Shown here piece by piece: positions 15,996 to 24,237 of a stretch of 32,688 nucleotides of DNA. Both the position numbers and the translations under genes were made by a program. The notes beneath the pieces are model-generated. The model was given only the letters and a program-made list of their open reading frames with translations, was not told where the DNA came from and searched no databases. Location of the stretch: the NCBI GenBank assembly GCA_014378705.1, contig JACMND010000133.1, positions 1 through 32,688 on the forward strand. Reading direction: 5' to 3'. Each line of letters begins with the position of its first letter. Positions within the stretch are counted from its first letter, which is position 1. The DNA is from Pedobacter sp. Lineage in GTDB: Bacteria > Bacteroidota > Bacteroidia > Sphingobacteriales > Sphingobacteriaceae.

Positions 15996-18590
15996 CTATC
16001 GCACAACTTCAAAATTAACCATGCCACTGTTATTCACTCCTTGTTTTTTACTGATCGCTTTGATGGTTGTACCTTTATTTACCTTAAAGGGTTTGGAATA
16101 CTCGTTTCCTTTAACAAAAGCCGGTGTACTTCCATCTGTAGTATAGTAAACCATTATACCTGATCCCAATCTTTTTATCGACACCAAATTGTTTTTTATA
16201 CTAATTTCAGGTTTCGCTATCCTGTTCACATATTTTGCAGTACGGGCATCGTTAATCTTTCCTTTCCAGTTCAGACCAAAACCAAAATCGTAAGCATTAT
16301 TAGCAGCATCGGTGTAAGAAATCATATCATTCGGAATATCTTCATGCTGCAATTCAACCGTTTTCATATTGGCCGGAAGTTGAAAAGGGAGTAATCCGGA
16401 AGGTTCTGCCACACCGGTTAAAATATCCAAAATAGCCTGGTTCTGCACTCCAAAACCTATTACAATCGCATCAGATTCTTTTTCAAATTCTGCGGGCACA
16501 AAAGGTTTTGAGGCATCTATTACCACTATAACCGGTTTCCCTTTCATGGCTGCCTTGGTTTCTCTGATCGTTTTAAGATCCTGGAAATTACCGGCCATTA
16601 TGCTTTTGCCTTTGTAAGTTCTGTCCATTATATTTGGTTCTGACGGGTCGCCAGCCGCTATACTTTTTACCCTGGCATCTACGGCAGTGTATGCATCATA
16701 TTGCAAGGTGATCGGCACGTAACCGTTGCCGCCTTTCTTTACGTCTTCCGAATCATAGCCAACTCCACCAGAAGGGCTGCTTACAAAGACTACGGCGTAA
16801 TCCGCTTTCGCGGGATCATCCGTTACTTTAAAATATTTCTGAAGCAATTCTGCACTTACCGCATCCTCAAATTTTTCTTTAGAAGGCGGACCAAAGAAAC
16901 CGCGAGAAGAGGCGGTATATTTTTTGGGCAGGTAAACTGTTTTATCTTTATTGATGGGAAGGATATTTGACTGATTCTTTAATAGAATAACCGACTTTAA
17001 CTGAGCTTCGTAACCAACTTTCATCAACTCCGGATTTCCTACTGTTTTTAGGGAACGTTCAATATCAACGTATGGGTTTTCAAAAAGCCCAACATTAAAA
17101 ATGTTTTTTAACAACCTTACGGCAGACTGTTCAAACCGGGCACGCATAAAAGCTTCACCTCGTTCTTTAATCCCAAGCTGGTAGGCTGCTATTATAGGTT
17201 CGGCAATATTATTTCCGCCAAACTGATCAACTCCTGCCATTAGCACTTTATAATGCCTTTCTGCAATGGTTGCAGATTCCATGCCCCAGGGTTTTCCGGC
17301 AAAAACATCCGGGGTTTTACCTCCATCACCTGTAACACGCCAGTCTGTACAAATTACTCCATCATAATTATATTTTTTACGAAGCAGGTCCGTAATCAGG
17401 TATTTACTATAGCTATTTCCTTCGTTCCCACCATTTTTGTCCATGTTATAAGAAATAGTATAGTACGGCATTACTGCTGATGCCATTTTAGTTTTACCGG
17501 ATAATTTAAACGCACCATCAACAAACGGAATCAGGTGTTCATCAAAATTATTTCCAGGGTAAACAGCGTATTTGCCATAAGCAAAATGCGCATCTCTGCC
17601 GGCTTCGCCAGAACCGCCACCGGGCCAATGCTTAATCATCGCATTGACGCTGGTATAACCCCAGCCATTTTTTATTTCATTAATACCTGTGGACGTTTGA
17701 AAACCATCCACATAAGCCCGGGCCATATCTGCGGATAATTGAGGATCCTCGCCAAATGTATTGTTGATGCGTGACCAGCGTGGATCTGATCCCATATCAA
17801 TTTGAGGTGACAAAGCAGTTGCAATGCCTAAAGCGCGGTACTCGCTTGCGGCGATTGTTCCGAACTGCTGAACAATAGCGGGATTAAAAGTTGCGGCAAG
17901 CCCGAGCTGATCAGGCCATTGAGAAATCTTACCACCTGAACCGGCGGTATATTCAACGCCGCCGTTAGTCCCATGCCGCGGGTCGGAACTATTATTCGCC
18001 GGAATACCAAATCCCACACCTTCAACTATAGCTTGCATGTTATTATTCCACCGAGCAGCCACTTCCGGACTTAAAACAGAAGTTATTAAGACATGACGCA
18101 AATTGTCTTTCACCAAAAATTGTTTCTGCTGATCCGTTACGTCTGATGCTTGTGAAGAAGTCGGACTAAATGCTTTGCCATTGTAAGTAGCCGCATTAAA
18201 ACCAGATGCGTTACCAGGGATTGCCTGATGACCGCTATAAAGCATCAAACCAGCAATTTGATCAATAGATAACTTAGAGGCAAGATCTTTTGCCCGCTCA
18301 TTAACAGGTAAACGCCAGTCTTCATATCTATCCAGCTTCGAATTTTTGTTTAAATCTTTAAAGGCAAGATTATTTATGGTCAGGATCTTCACTCCAGAAA
18401 CGGATGAATATCCTAATCTTGGTCCGTTCTGGTTATTTACATATGCAATAATTGAGGTATCCGTTGCGGGCAAATTTAATTTACTTCTAACCGGGGTTAT
18501 ATGGCCCGCCGTCATGGAAGATAGGAGTAGAATCAAAAATGAGGATCCCAAAAGGCTAGACATTTTTAAATTGTAATATTTTGTCTTCAT
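15996..18590 (-). CDS. GH3 family beta-glycosidase, exported
   Basis: Probable periplasmic beta-glucosidase or beta-xylosidase. ATG 18590 begins a signal peptide (KMSSLLGSSFLILLLSSMTA) and gives 864 residues; the longer frame to 18629 adds an unlikely 13. Near residue 80-90 a calcium-binding-like loop, DLNKNSKLDRYEDWRLP, precedes the GH3 N-terminal barrel, which shows DPRHGTNGGVEY, LSPQIDMGSDPRWSR, MIKHWPGGG and the nucleophile motif YDGVICTDW with Asp416. The GH3 C-terminal domain follows (SVILLKNQSNILPI, VGYDSEDV). The end is a chitobiase-C/Fn3-associated-like module (MVYYTTDGSTPAF, GTTIKAISKK) instead of the more usual FnIII. It lies 187 bp after the receptor-like gene on the same strand, suggesting they work on one glycan. 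Confidence 0.93.
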   Translation of the reverse strand: MKTKYYNLKMSSLLGSSFLILLLSSMTAGHITPVRSKLNLPATDTSIIAYVNNQNGPRLGYSSVSGVKILTINNLAFKDLNKNSKLDRYEDWRLPVNERAKDLASKLSIDQIAGLMLYSGHQAIPGNASGFNAATYNGKAFSPTSSQASDVTDQQKQFLVKDNLRHVLITSVLSPEVAARWNNNMQAIVEGVGFGIPANNSSDPRHGTNGGVEYTAGSGGKISQWPDQLGLAATFNPAIVQQFGTIAASEYRALGIATALSPQIDMGSDPRWSRINNTFGEDPQLSADMARAYVDGFQTSTGINEIKNGWGYTSVNAMIKHWPGGGSGEAGRDAHFAYGKYAVYPGNNFDEHLIPFVDGAFKLSGKTKMASAVMPYYTISYNMDKNGGNEGNSYSKYLITDLLRKKYNYDGVICTDWRVTGDGGKTPDVFAGKPWGMESATIAERHYKVLMAGVDQFGGNNIAEPIIAAYQLGIKERGEAFMRARFEQSAVRLLKNIFNVGLFENPYVDIERSLKTVGNPELMKVGYEAQLKSVILLKNQSNILPINKDKTVYLPKKYTASSRGFFGPPSKEKFEDAVSAELLQKYFKVTDDPAKADYAVVFVSSPSGGVGYDSEDVKKGGNGYVPITLQYDAYTAVDARVKSIAAGDPSEPNIMDRTYKGKSIMAGNFQDLKTIRETKAAMKGKPVIVVIDASKPFVPAEFEKESDAIVIGFGVQNQAILDILTGVAEPSGLLPFQLPANMKTVELQHEDIPNDMISYTDAANNAYDFGFGLNWKGKINDARTAKYVNRIAKPEISIKNNLVSIKRLGSGIMVYYTTDGSTPAFVKGNEYSKPFKVNKGTTIKAISKKQGVNNSGMVNFEVVR

Positions 18591-18665
18591 CAATATAATG
18601 GATTTTAAATGTTTAAAAAAAATTAACAAAAGGAGGATTTTACAAGGTGTTAAAAACCAGCTTTA

Positions 18666-18684
18666 ACGGGCCTTTTGAGCCCGT
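18666..18684 (-). terminator. hairpin between receptor and GH3 genes
   Basis: ACGGGC (18666-18671) and GCCCGT (18679-18684) form a six-base GC-rich stem with a seven-base loop. On the minus strand a TTTTT run follows about ten bases after the stem, so it may be a weak or partial terminator, or an RNA-end stabiliser between the two minus-strand genes. Confidence 0.3.
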
Positions 18685-18777
18685 CTTCGCTAGTTACCAG
18701 CATCAACCAAATGCATTATCTTATGTGTTTTTTTGTATTGGCAGGGTCTCTGAAAAGTATCCTGGCTTATCAAAGTC

Positions 18778-21645
18778 TTAATTTTCTTTTTGAAGCCGGG
18801 CCGGAGGGATCGCTAGTTGTTCCTTTTTTGCAGGCAAAGATGGTACAGGCAACTGTGCCGGAACTGAATCCTGATTTGTACCCTGATTAAGCAAAACCTT
18901 TTCCAGGGATTGTTTGCTAACTGTAATTTGTCTGCCAACTGTATCCTGCCCACCAATTGTATCCTGTACGCTAACTGAATCCTGTCTGCTTACCGAATCC
19001 TGTCTGTCAACTGAATCCTTTGGTGCAGCAGGAGGGATTGTTCCTTGTTTTTTAGTTTGAGTTGAATCTTTTGCAGGGGCTGGTTTTTGTTCCGAGCCTT
19101 TAGGCTTAGCCTGCTGTGCAGGAGCTTGTCTTCCGCCTCCACCACTTTGTTGCGGTGCATTTGTTGCTTCCTGGCCGCCATCTCCGCCACCTTTTAAATC
19201 GTCGTTTGAAACTGATTTTTTTCTCCGTGTAGTTTCCTGCGCATTGCTAATTTTGCCAATGCGATATGTAAAAGCAATCCGAAAACTTAAATTATTCCGA
19301 ACATCCGTACTCGACTGAGATAAAACAGGAGTGTTTAACACATTCCTCACAGTAACGGATCTACCCAAAAAGTTTTCAGCTCCCAGGCCGATGGTACCTC
19401 TTTTTTGATTAATATCTTTACGTAGGTTTAAGTTGTAAGTACCAAAACCTCCCTGTGATCCCTGAAGTTGAACCTGGCCGCCCCTGTAAAATCCGAAACC
19501 TTCAAAACCCCAGCCGTTTCCAATTTTATAACTTCCCGATAGCCTTATGTTATAAACAAAACCTTGATTATTGGCTTTATAAAGCGGATCACTTACATTA
19601 TTGGCCAATACAGAATAGTAACTATCCACACCTCCGTTCAAGCTCAGTTTGTTTGATAAATTCACATTTGTAAAAAGGCTCATGCCGTATGCATTCTCCT
19701 TGCCAATGTTGGCAAAACTGGTTCGGATTGTATCTATTCCAACTAAATCTCTGATCCGTTGAATAGAATTATTGGTGTTTCTGACAAACGTTGTAACGGT
19801 AAAAGAACTGTTTTTAATAAAAGTGCTGTACCCCAGTTCGATATTGTTGGTATACTCCGGATCGAGGTTAGGGTTTCCTATGGTGATATTAAGCGGATTG
19901 GCAGCCTGCACATTCGGATTTAAAAACTGAAGTGATGGACGCTGGATCCGCCTGTTATAGGATAGTTTAAGGGTATTTCCGGATGCCAGTCTTTTAGAAA
20001 TATTTACACTCGGCACTAAAGCACCATAAGATAATTTAAAGGCAGGATTGATTTTGTCAAAAGCAGCATCCACAGTAGTATATTCATATCGCATACCGGT
20101 TTTAAAGCTAAATTTTGATGGGGTTGTAAGGGTGTAAGAAAGATAACCTGATGAAATATTCTGATTGTAATTAAATATATTATCAAAAACAGGTGTATAG
20201 ATATTGGATGCGCCGGCCCTGAATGTTTGATAATCGCTTGTTACTTTACGTAGAATTTGTTTACCGCCAAACTCAAGTATCTGGCTTTTACCTATCGGGT
20301 TTTGATAATCAATTTGAACTGTATTTTCTTCATTAGTACTTTGGTTTAAATTTTTAAAGTAGCTGTCTATAGCGTTTTGATCATTGTTATAAATGGCGTT
20401 TAAAAAATTATTTGTCCGGTTATTTTTGCTTATCAACGCAAGAATACTTATTTCCTGCTGCGGTTTTTTAAATAAGTGGGTATAATTGAAATTCACATCT
20501 ACGGTTCCCGATTGGTCTTTTACTTCGGCATCCCTCAGAGTTGTGTTGAGCAAACTGTTATTCTGAAAGTTTTCAATAAGCAATCTATTCTGGTTGGTAT
20601 TAAAATTTCTTAACCCATATTGTACAGAAGAAGAGATGTAATTATTTGTATCAATATCATAATCCCAACCAAAGGTATATCTTCCAAACAGCGTATTATT
20701 ATCTGTACCGGCCTCCTGATTGGTTACAATTTCTTCGTTCAGGTTATTTTTGGTAACCTGAGTATTCTGGAAACTGCCGGTAGTATTATATCCTGCCCGT
20801 CCGAAACCTCCCAAAGAGAAGCCCATTTTACCGGCCTTATAACTACCGTTTAAACCGAGATTAGATCCCCTCAAACCGGTTGCCGCGTCAATACCTAACG
20901 ATCCTCCTTTTAGCGTATTTTTCTTGAGGATGATGTTAATTATTCCCGCGGAGCCTTCAGCATCGTACCTTGCGGAAGGCGAAGTAATTACTTCAACGGA
21001 TTTAATCAAGTCAGAAGGAATTTGCTTCATGGCATCGGCCACGCTTCCCGCGGTTATGGTTGAAGGACGGTTGTTAATTAAAACCTTTACATTTTGGCTG
21101 CCACGCATGGATACATTTCCGTCCAGATCAACAGAAAGCATAGGCACCTTACGGAGTACATCAGTTGCATCTCCACCTCGATTACTAATATCATTCTCAG
21201 CGTTGTAAACAGTGCGGTCTACTTTCTCTTCAATTAAAGCACGCTGGCTTACAACGGTTACTTCGTTCAATAAATTGGTGCCTGGCACTAATTGTATAAC
21301 CCCAAGTGCAACTTCGGCGTCGTTACTGCCAACTTCAACATTCGAAACAGTTTTGGTATCATACCCCAAAAAAGAAAGCTTTACCTGATACGTTCCTGCA
21401 TTAATATTAGAAATGATAAATTCACCGTTGTTATTTGCTATCGATCCCGCAATAGATTTGCCTGTAGTTGGGTTTACCAGGTTTATAGTTGCGTAAGAAA
21501 CCGGCGTCTTGTCTTTGGCATCCTGAACAGTTCCTGTTACACGGCCGTTGCTTTTTTTGGAAGGAGCGGGAGGGCCGGTTGCTACCTGGGCCTGTACAAA
21601 AGCGAATGAACTTAGCATTGCAAATAGAAATAATAATCTTTTCAT
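18778..21645 (-). CDS. outer-membrane TonB-receptor-like beta-barrel protein with repetitive tail
   Basis: A 955-residue outer-membrane protein of the OMP_b-brl_3 type. ATG 21645 opens a signal peptide (MKRLLFLFAMLSSFAFVQAQ); the longer frame to 21672 would overlap the predicted -7 box. Next come a carboxypeptidase-regulatory-like domain (RVTGTVQDAKDKTPVSYATI ... KLSFLGYDTKTV), a plug (VTVVSQRALIEEKVDRTVY, GDATDVLRKVPMLSVDLDG, MRGSQNVKVLINNRPS, SARYDAEGSAGIINI) and a barrel ending near FRIAFTYRIGKIS. After the barrel, about 145 residues of Gly/Gln/Pro/Lys-rich sequence follow, including six imperfect hexapeptides such as VDRQDS and VSVQDT. No SusD partner is present. It may import a glycan or peptide product; role inferred. 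Confidence 0.9.
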   Translation of the reverse strand: MKRLLFLFAMLSSFAFVQAQVATGPPAPSKKSNGRVTGTVQDAKDKTPVSYATINLVNPTTGKSIAGSIANNNGEFIISNINAGTYQVKLSFLGYDTKTVSNVEVGSNDAEVALGVIQLVPGTNLLNEVTVVSQRALIEEKVDRTVYNAENDISNRGGDATDVLRKVPMLSVDLDGNVSMRGSQNVKVLINNRPSTITAGSVADAMKQIPSDLIKSVEVITSPSARYDAEGSAGIINIILKKNTLKGGSLGIDAATGLRGSNLGLNGSYKAGKMGFSLGGFGRAGYNTTGSFQNTQVTKNNLNEEIVTNQEAGTDNNTLFGRYTFGWDYDIDTNNYISSSVQYGLRNFNTNQNRLLIENFQNNSLLNTTLRDAEVKDQSGTVDVNFNYTHLFKKPQQEISILALISKNNRTNNFLNAIYNNDQNAIDSYFKNLNQSTNEENTVQIDYQNPIGKSQILEFGGKQILRKVTSDYQTFRAGASNIYTPVFDNIFNYNQNISSGYLSYTLTTPSKFSFKTGMRYEYTTVDAAFDKINPAFKLSYGALVPSVNISKRLASGNTLKLSYNRRIQRPSLQFLNPNVQAANPLNITIGNPNLDPEYTNNIELGYSTFIKNSSFTVTTFVRNTNNSIQRIRDLVGIDTIRTSFANIGKENAYGMSLFTNVNLSNKLSLNGGVDSYYSVLANNVSDPLYKANNQGFVYNIRLSGSYKIGNGWGFEGFGFYRGGQVQLQGSQGGFGTYNLNLRKDINQKRGTIGLGAENFLGRSVTVRNVLNTPVLSQSSTDVRNNLSFRIAFTYRIGKISNAQETTRRKKSVSNDDLKGGGDGGQEATNAPQQSGGGGRQAPAQQAKPKGSEQKPAPAKDSTQTKKQGTIPPAAPKDSVDRQDSVSRQDSVSVQDTIGGQDTVGRQITVSKQSLEKVLLNQGTNQDSVPAQLPVPSLPAKKEQLAIPPARLQKEN
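18911..19018. repeat. six 18-bp tandem repeats within the receptor tail
   Basis: Six consecutive 18-bp units (consensus near TGTCTGCTAACTGAATCC on the plus strand) fill 18911-19018 exactly. On the coding strand each encodes a hexapeptide of the form (V/I)-x-x-Q-(D/S)-(S/T). Being in multiples of three, copy changes would keep the frame, as expected for a length-variable surface or periplasmic linker. Confidence 0.85.
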
Positions 21646-21669
21646 TGATTTATAACTTAATATCCAAAG

Positions 21670-21703
21670 CAAAACTATTCTTTTGTGTTTTCCCCTATCT
21701 AAA
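21670..21703 (-). promoter_or_regulatory. Bacteroidota-type promoter for the receptor gene
   Basis: On the minus strand TAGTTTTG (21677 down to 21670) matches the -7 consensus TAnnTTTG exactly. TTTA (21703-21700), one base from the -33 consensus TTTG, lies 22 bases upstream, near the usual 19-21 spacing. The predicted transcription start falls shortly before ATG 21645. Confidence 0.45.
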
Positions 21704-21853
21704 TTGATACCATTGGTTTAAATCTTGCGGCTAACCATGTAAATTTTGCGACCTGATAATTTGATCCATTTGAGTTAATACTGATTATTCTGTTTTTTAT
21801 TTATGTAAGGTGCTTTGGAGATAAACCTTAAGCTGATATTTTAATTATTTTTT

Positions 21854-22176
21854 GGGCGTGCCCCTGCGGGTCGGGTTTTACGCTTTAATCTTTTGCTCGT
21901 GCCTCACAAAAGGATTTCCGCTGCAACCCCTCACGCACATTGAAGAGGACTTGGAGCTTTGCATTATTTTAATTGGAAGGAGTAAATACGCTATGTTTTA
22001 CGCTTTAATCTTTTGCTCCTGCCTCACAAAAGGATTCCCTCTGCAACCCCTCACGCACATTGAAGAGGACATGGAGCTTTGCGTTATTTTAATTGGAAGG
22101 AGTAAATATGCTATATTTTATGCTTTAATCTTTTGCTCGTGCCTCACCGAAGGCTTAACGCTACTATCCCTCACGC
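21854..22176. repeat. 120-bp tandem structured repeat (two full units plus a third partial)
   Basis: A head GGGCGTGCCCCTGCGGGTCG (21854-21873) is followed by units at 21875-21994, 21995-22114 and a partial one from 22115. The first two differ at only about six positions. Each unit holds a potential hairpin (AATCTTTTG ... CAAAAGGATT around the central GCTCGTGCCTCA) and ends its GC-rich part with CCCCTCACGC, complementary in part to the GGGCGTG head. The open frame across it is only a result of the 120-bp period. The block resembles intergenic repeats I recall from Bacteroidota genomes. It lies between the 3' end of the LytTR gene and the receptor promoter. Confidence 0.85.
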
Positions 22177-22193
22177 AACCGGCTAATTTTTAA

Positions 22194-22901
22194 TTAGTTT
22201 ATCAACTTGTTAATCACATCGGGGTAGGTATCCCCAATTGAAAATTCAATATCCCCAATAAAAACGCTGTTTTTACGGATAGCGGTAACAGCCGCTTTTG
22301 AAACAATTACAGACTTATGTATCCGAATGAATTTTGAAGGAGGCAACAATTTTTCTATTCCGCTTACCGTGCTGCGGGGAACGATTGTTTTATCTGAGTT
22401 TATTAGTTTGATCTTCACATAATCCTTTAACCCCTGTATGTAAGCAATATCCCGGTAATGAATTTTGACAAGGCTGTAATCTACATTTATAAAGAAAAAG
22501 TCAGGCTCTTCGACAAGTGCTTTTTTGGTTTCTTTGTTTAGTTGATCTAATTGCAAAGCCCGGTCACAGGCCTTCAAAAACCTTTCCATAGGTACAGGTT
22601 TTAGCAGGTAATCAACCACCTCTAAGGTGAACCCTTCTACCGCAAACTCCCTGTACGCTGTTACAAAAATAACCATCGGCCTTTTTGATAAACTTTCAAT
22701 AAGCTGCATACCTGTTAGGCCGGGCATCCTGATATCAATAAAAATGAGATCAACCTCATTTTCCTGTAACGCCCTGATTGCTTCAAAGGCATTTCTGCAA
22801 GTTGCCACCAAATTCAAATAAGGAACTTTACTAATATTATCCGCCAGTAAGCTTAAGGCCAAAGCTTCATCATCAACGGCTATACAGTTAAGCATATTCA
22901 A
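22194..22901 (-). CDS. LytTR-family response regulator
   Basis: A 235-residue two-component response regulator. The N-terminal receiver domain shows CIAVDDEALAL with the acidic pair, LIFIDIRMPG with phospho-acceptor Asp56, VIFVTAYREFAVEGF and LLKPVPMERF. The C-terminal LytTR DNA-binding domain (about 135-230) shows FFINVDYSLVKIHYRDIAYI, KDYVKIKL, STVSGIEKLLPPSKFIRIHK and a short final strand. The start overlaps the end of the kinase gene by 14 bp, which implies translational coupling and a matched pair. Target genes are unknown; the nearest downstream on the same strand are the receptor-like gene and the GH3 gene. Confidence 0.95.
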   Translation of the reverse strand: MNMLNCIAVDDEALALSLLADNISKVPYLNLVATCRNAFEAIRALQENEVDLIFIDIRMPGLTGMQLIESLSKRPMVIFVTAYREFAVEGFTLEVVDYLLKPVPMERFLKACDRALQLDQLNKETKKALVEEPDFFFINVDYSLVKIHYRDIAYIQGLKDYVKIKLINSDKTIVPRSTVSGIEKLLPPSKFIRIHKSVIVSKAAVTAIRKNSVFIGDIEFSIGDTYPDVINKLIN

Positions 22902-23913
22902 GTTCTAATTCTAACGCAACATAAAAATAACCATCGATTTTATTGATCACTAAATTGTGTTTACCGGGGTAAAGCAAAGACAAGCGCCTGCGAACATTGG
23001 CCAAACCTATTCCCGAAGTTTTGTCTTTTTGTTCATTGTCTTCTTTATTGTATTGGTTGTGCACATTGAAGTAAAGCTTATGACCATGGCAATGCAAGTC
23101 GATATGAATAACCGGATCCTCAATCAGGCCCACGCCATGCTTAAAGGCATTTTCCACAAACGGAATCAATAGCATTGGTTCGATAATAAACGGAGTAGGC
23201 GGGGTTTCTAAAGTTGACGTAATATTAATAAAATCGCCAAACCGCTGTTTTTGCAGATCAATAAAATCCTGTAAATATTTAATTTCTTCACTAAGGAACA
23301 CTTTTCTGTCAGTTTCATAAAGCATGTATTGCATCAGCGTAGACAGCTTCATTACGGTAGGTTCCAATTCTTCACTTTTCAATCTTACCAAAGCAACAAT
23401 GTTGTTTAACACGTTAAAAATAAAATGCGGGCTAATTTGTGAACGTAAAAATGACACCTCGCTTTTTAAATTTTCTTTTTGCTTTTCATTGATCTTATCA
23501 TCTTCTTTAGACTTATCGCTAACCGTTTTATACGCAGTGCTGGCAGAGATTGTGATCAAAAAAGCAAGCAGGTTATGAGCAGATGAACGATAAAAGTTAA
23601 AGTTTCTATCAACCAGGAGCGGAAAAAGAGTGCCATGGAAAAGCATCATGATCAAGAATAAGGCAAGCAAAGAAAAAAAATAGATCATATACTTTTTCCG
23701 ATAGATTAGCATCGGAACAAGCAGCTCCGCGTTCAGATAAAAGATACCGGCCCTGAAAATATTTGTGGCTACGTTCAATGTCCGATAAGGGTTATCCTTG
23801 TCGTTGCCATCATCAAATATATAATTAGAAAGGATGATGACCGTCCAGATGCTAATATGAATAGCGACTTTACCCCATTTTTTACTTCGCCATTGCGGGT
23901 TAGATACGGTCAT
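22888..23913 (-). CDS. LytS-type sensor histidine kinase
   Basis: A 341-residue inner-membrane sensor kinase. Hydrophobic segments within the first 125 or so residues form the membrane part (for example VAIHISIWTVIILSNYIF and MIYFFSLLALFLIMMLFHG), followed by a short coiled-coil. The His_kinase domain has LRSQISPHFIFNVLNNIVAL with phospho-acceptor His163. The HATPase region has LIPFVENAFKHG (N box) and SGIGLANVRRRLSLLYPG (G box). No separate extracellular sensor domain is visible, so it may sense membrane-state or small molecules. It is the first gene of a two-gene unit with the LytTR regulator. Confidence 0.95.
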   Translation of the reverse strand: MTVSNPQWRSKKWGKVAIHISIWTVIILSNYIFDDGNDKDNPYRTLNVATNIFRAGIFYLNAELLVPMLIYRKKYMIYFFSLLALFLIMMLFHGTLFPLLVDRNFNFYRSSAHNLLAFLITISASTAYKTVSDKSKEDDKINEKQKENLKSEVSFLRSQISPHFIFNVLNNIVALVRLKSEELEPTVMKLSTLMQYMLYETDRKVFLSEEIKYLQDFIDLQKQRFGDFINITSTLETPPTPFIIEPMLLIPFVENAFKHGVGLIEDPVIHIDLHCHGHKLYFNVHNQYNKEDNEQKDKTSGIGLANVRRRLSLLYPGKHNLVINKIDGYFYVALELELEYA

Positions 23914-24237
23914 TTCAAAGAATTAGGTTTAAAAAAATGATTTGTATTGTGGTTTGTAAACAAATCGTTAAGCCGATATTAAACGATACAGCAACTAAAT
24001 TACAACTATTTATAACCAGACTTTACTAACTGATACGATTGGGTAAAGTACCGCGACCAACTAAGTGAATATTGAGACTAATTGGAGAGAAGCAGTTTTA
24101 AAATGATTAAAGCCATTCCTGAGAGAATTTATTCTACATGGTAAAGAAATATAGTAACATTGGAATTCTCCCACCGTAGAAGTGAATTGTTAAAAAACCT
24201 CAACTCCTAATTAATTTTTAAATTATTATATTCGTTT
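23914..24237. other. intergenic control region with no gene
   Basis: 324 bp between the divergent kinase gene and the haloperoxidase-like gene. An inverted repeat GATTTG ... CAAATC lies at about 23939-23995 near the kinase start and could be regulatory. No open frame, RNA gene or clear TAnnTTTG element was recognised. Confidence 0.4.

Noticed and set aside
21854-22176. CRISPR-like array
   Set aside because: The repeated unit is 120 bp with the 'spacer' part also repeated, so there are no unique spacers; no cas genes are nearby.
21852-22193. 113-residue open frame
   Set aside because: It exists because a 120-bp non-coding repeat has a period divisible by three; the product is an internal 40-residue repetition with no signal, start context or family.
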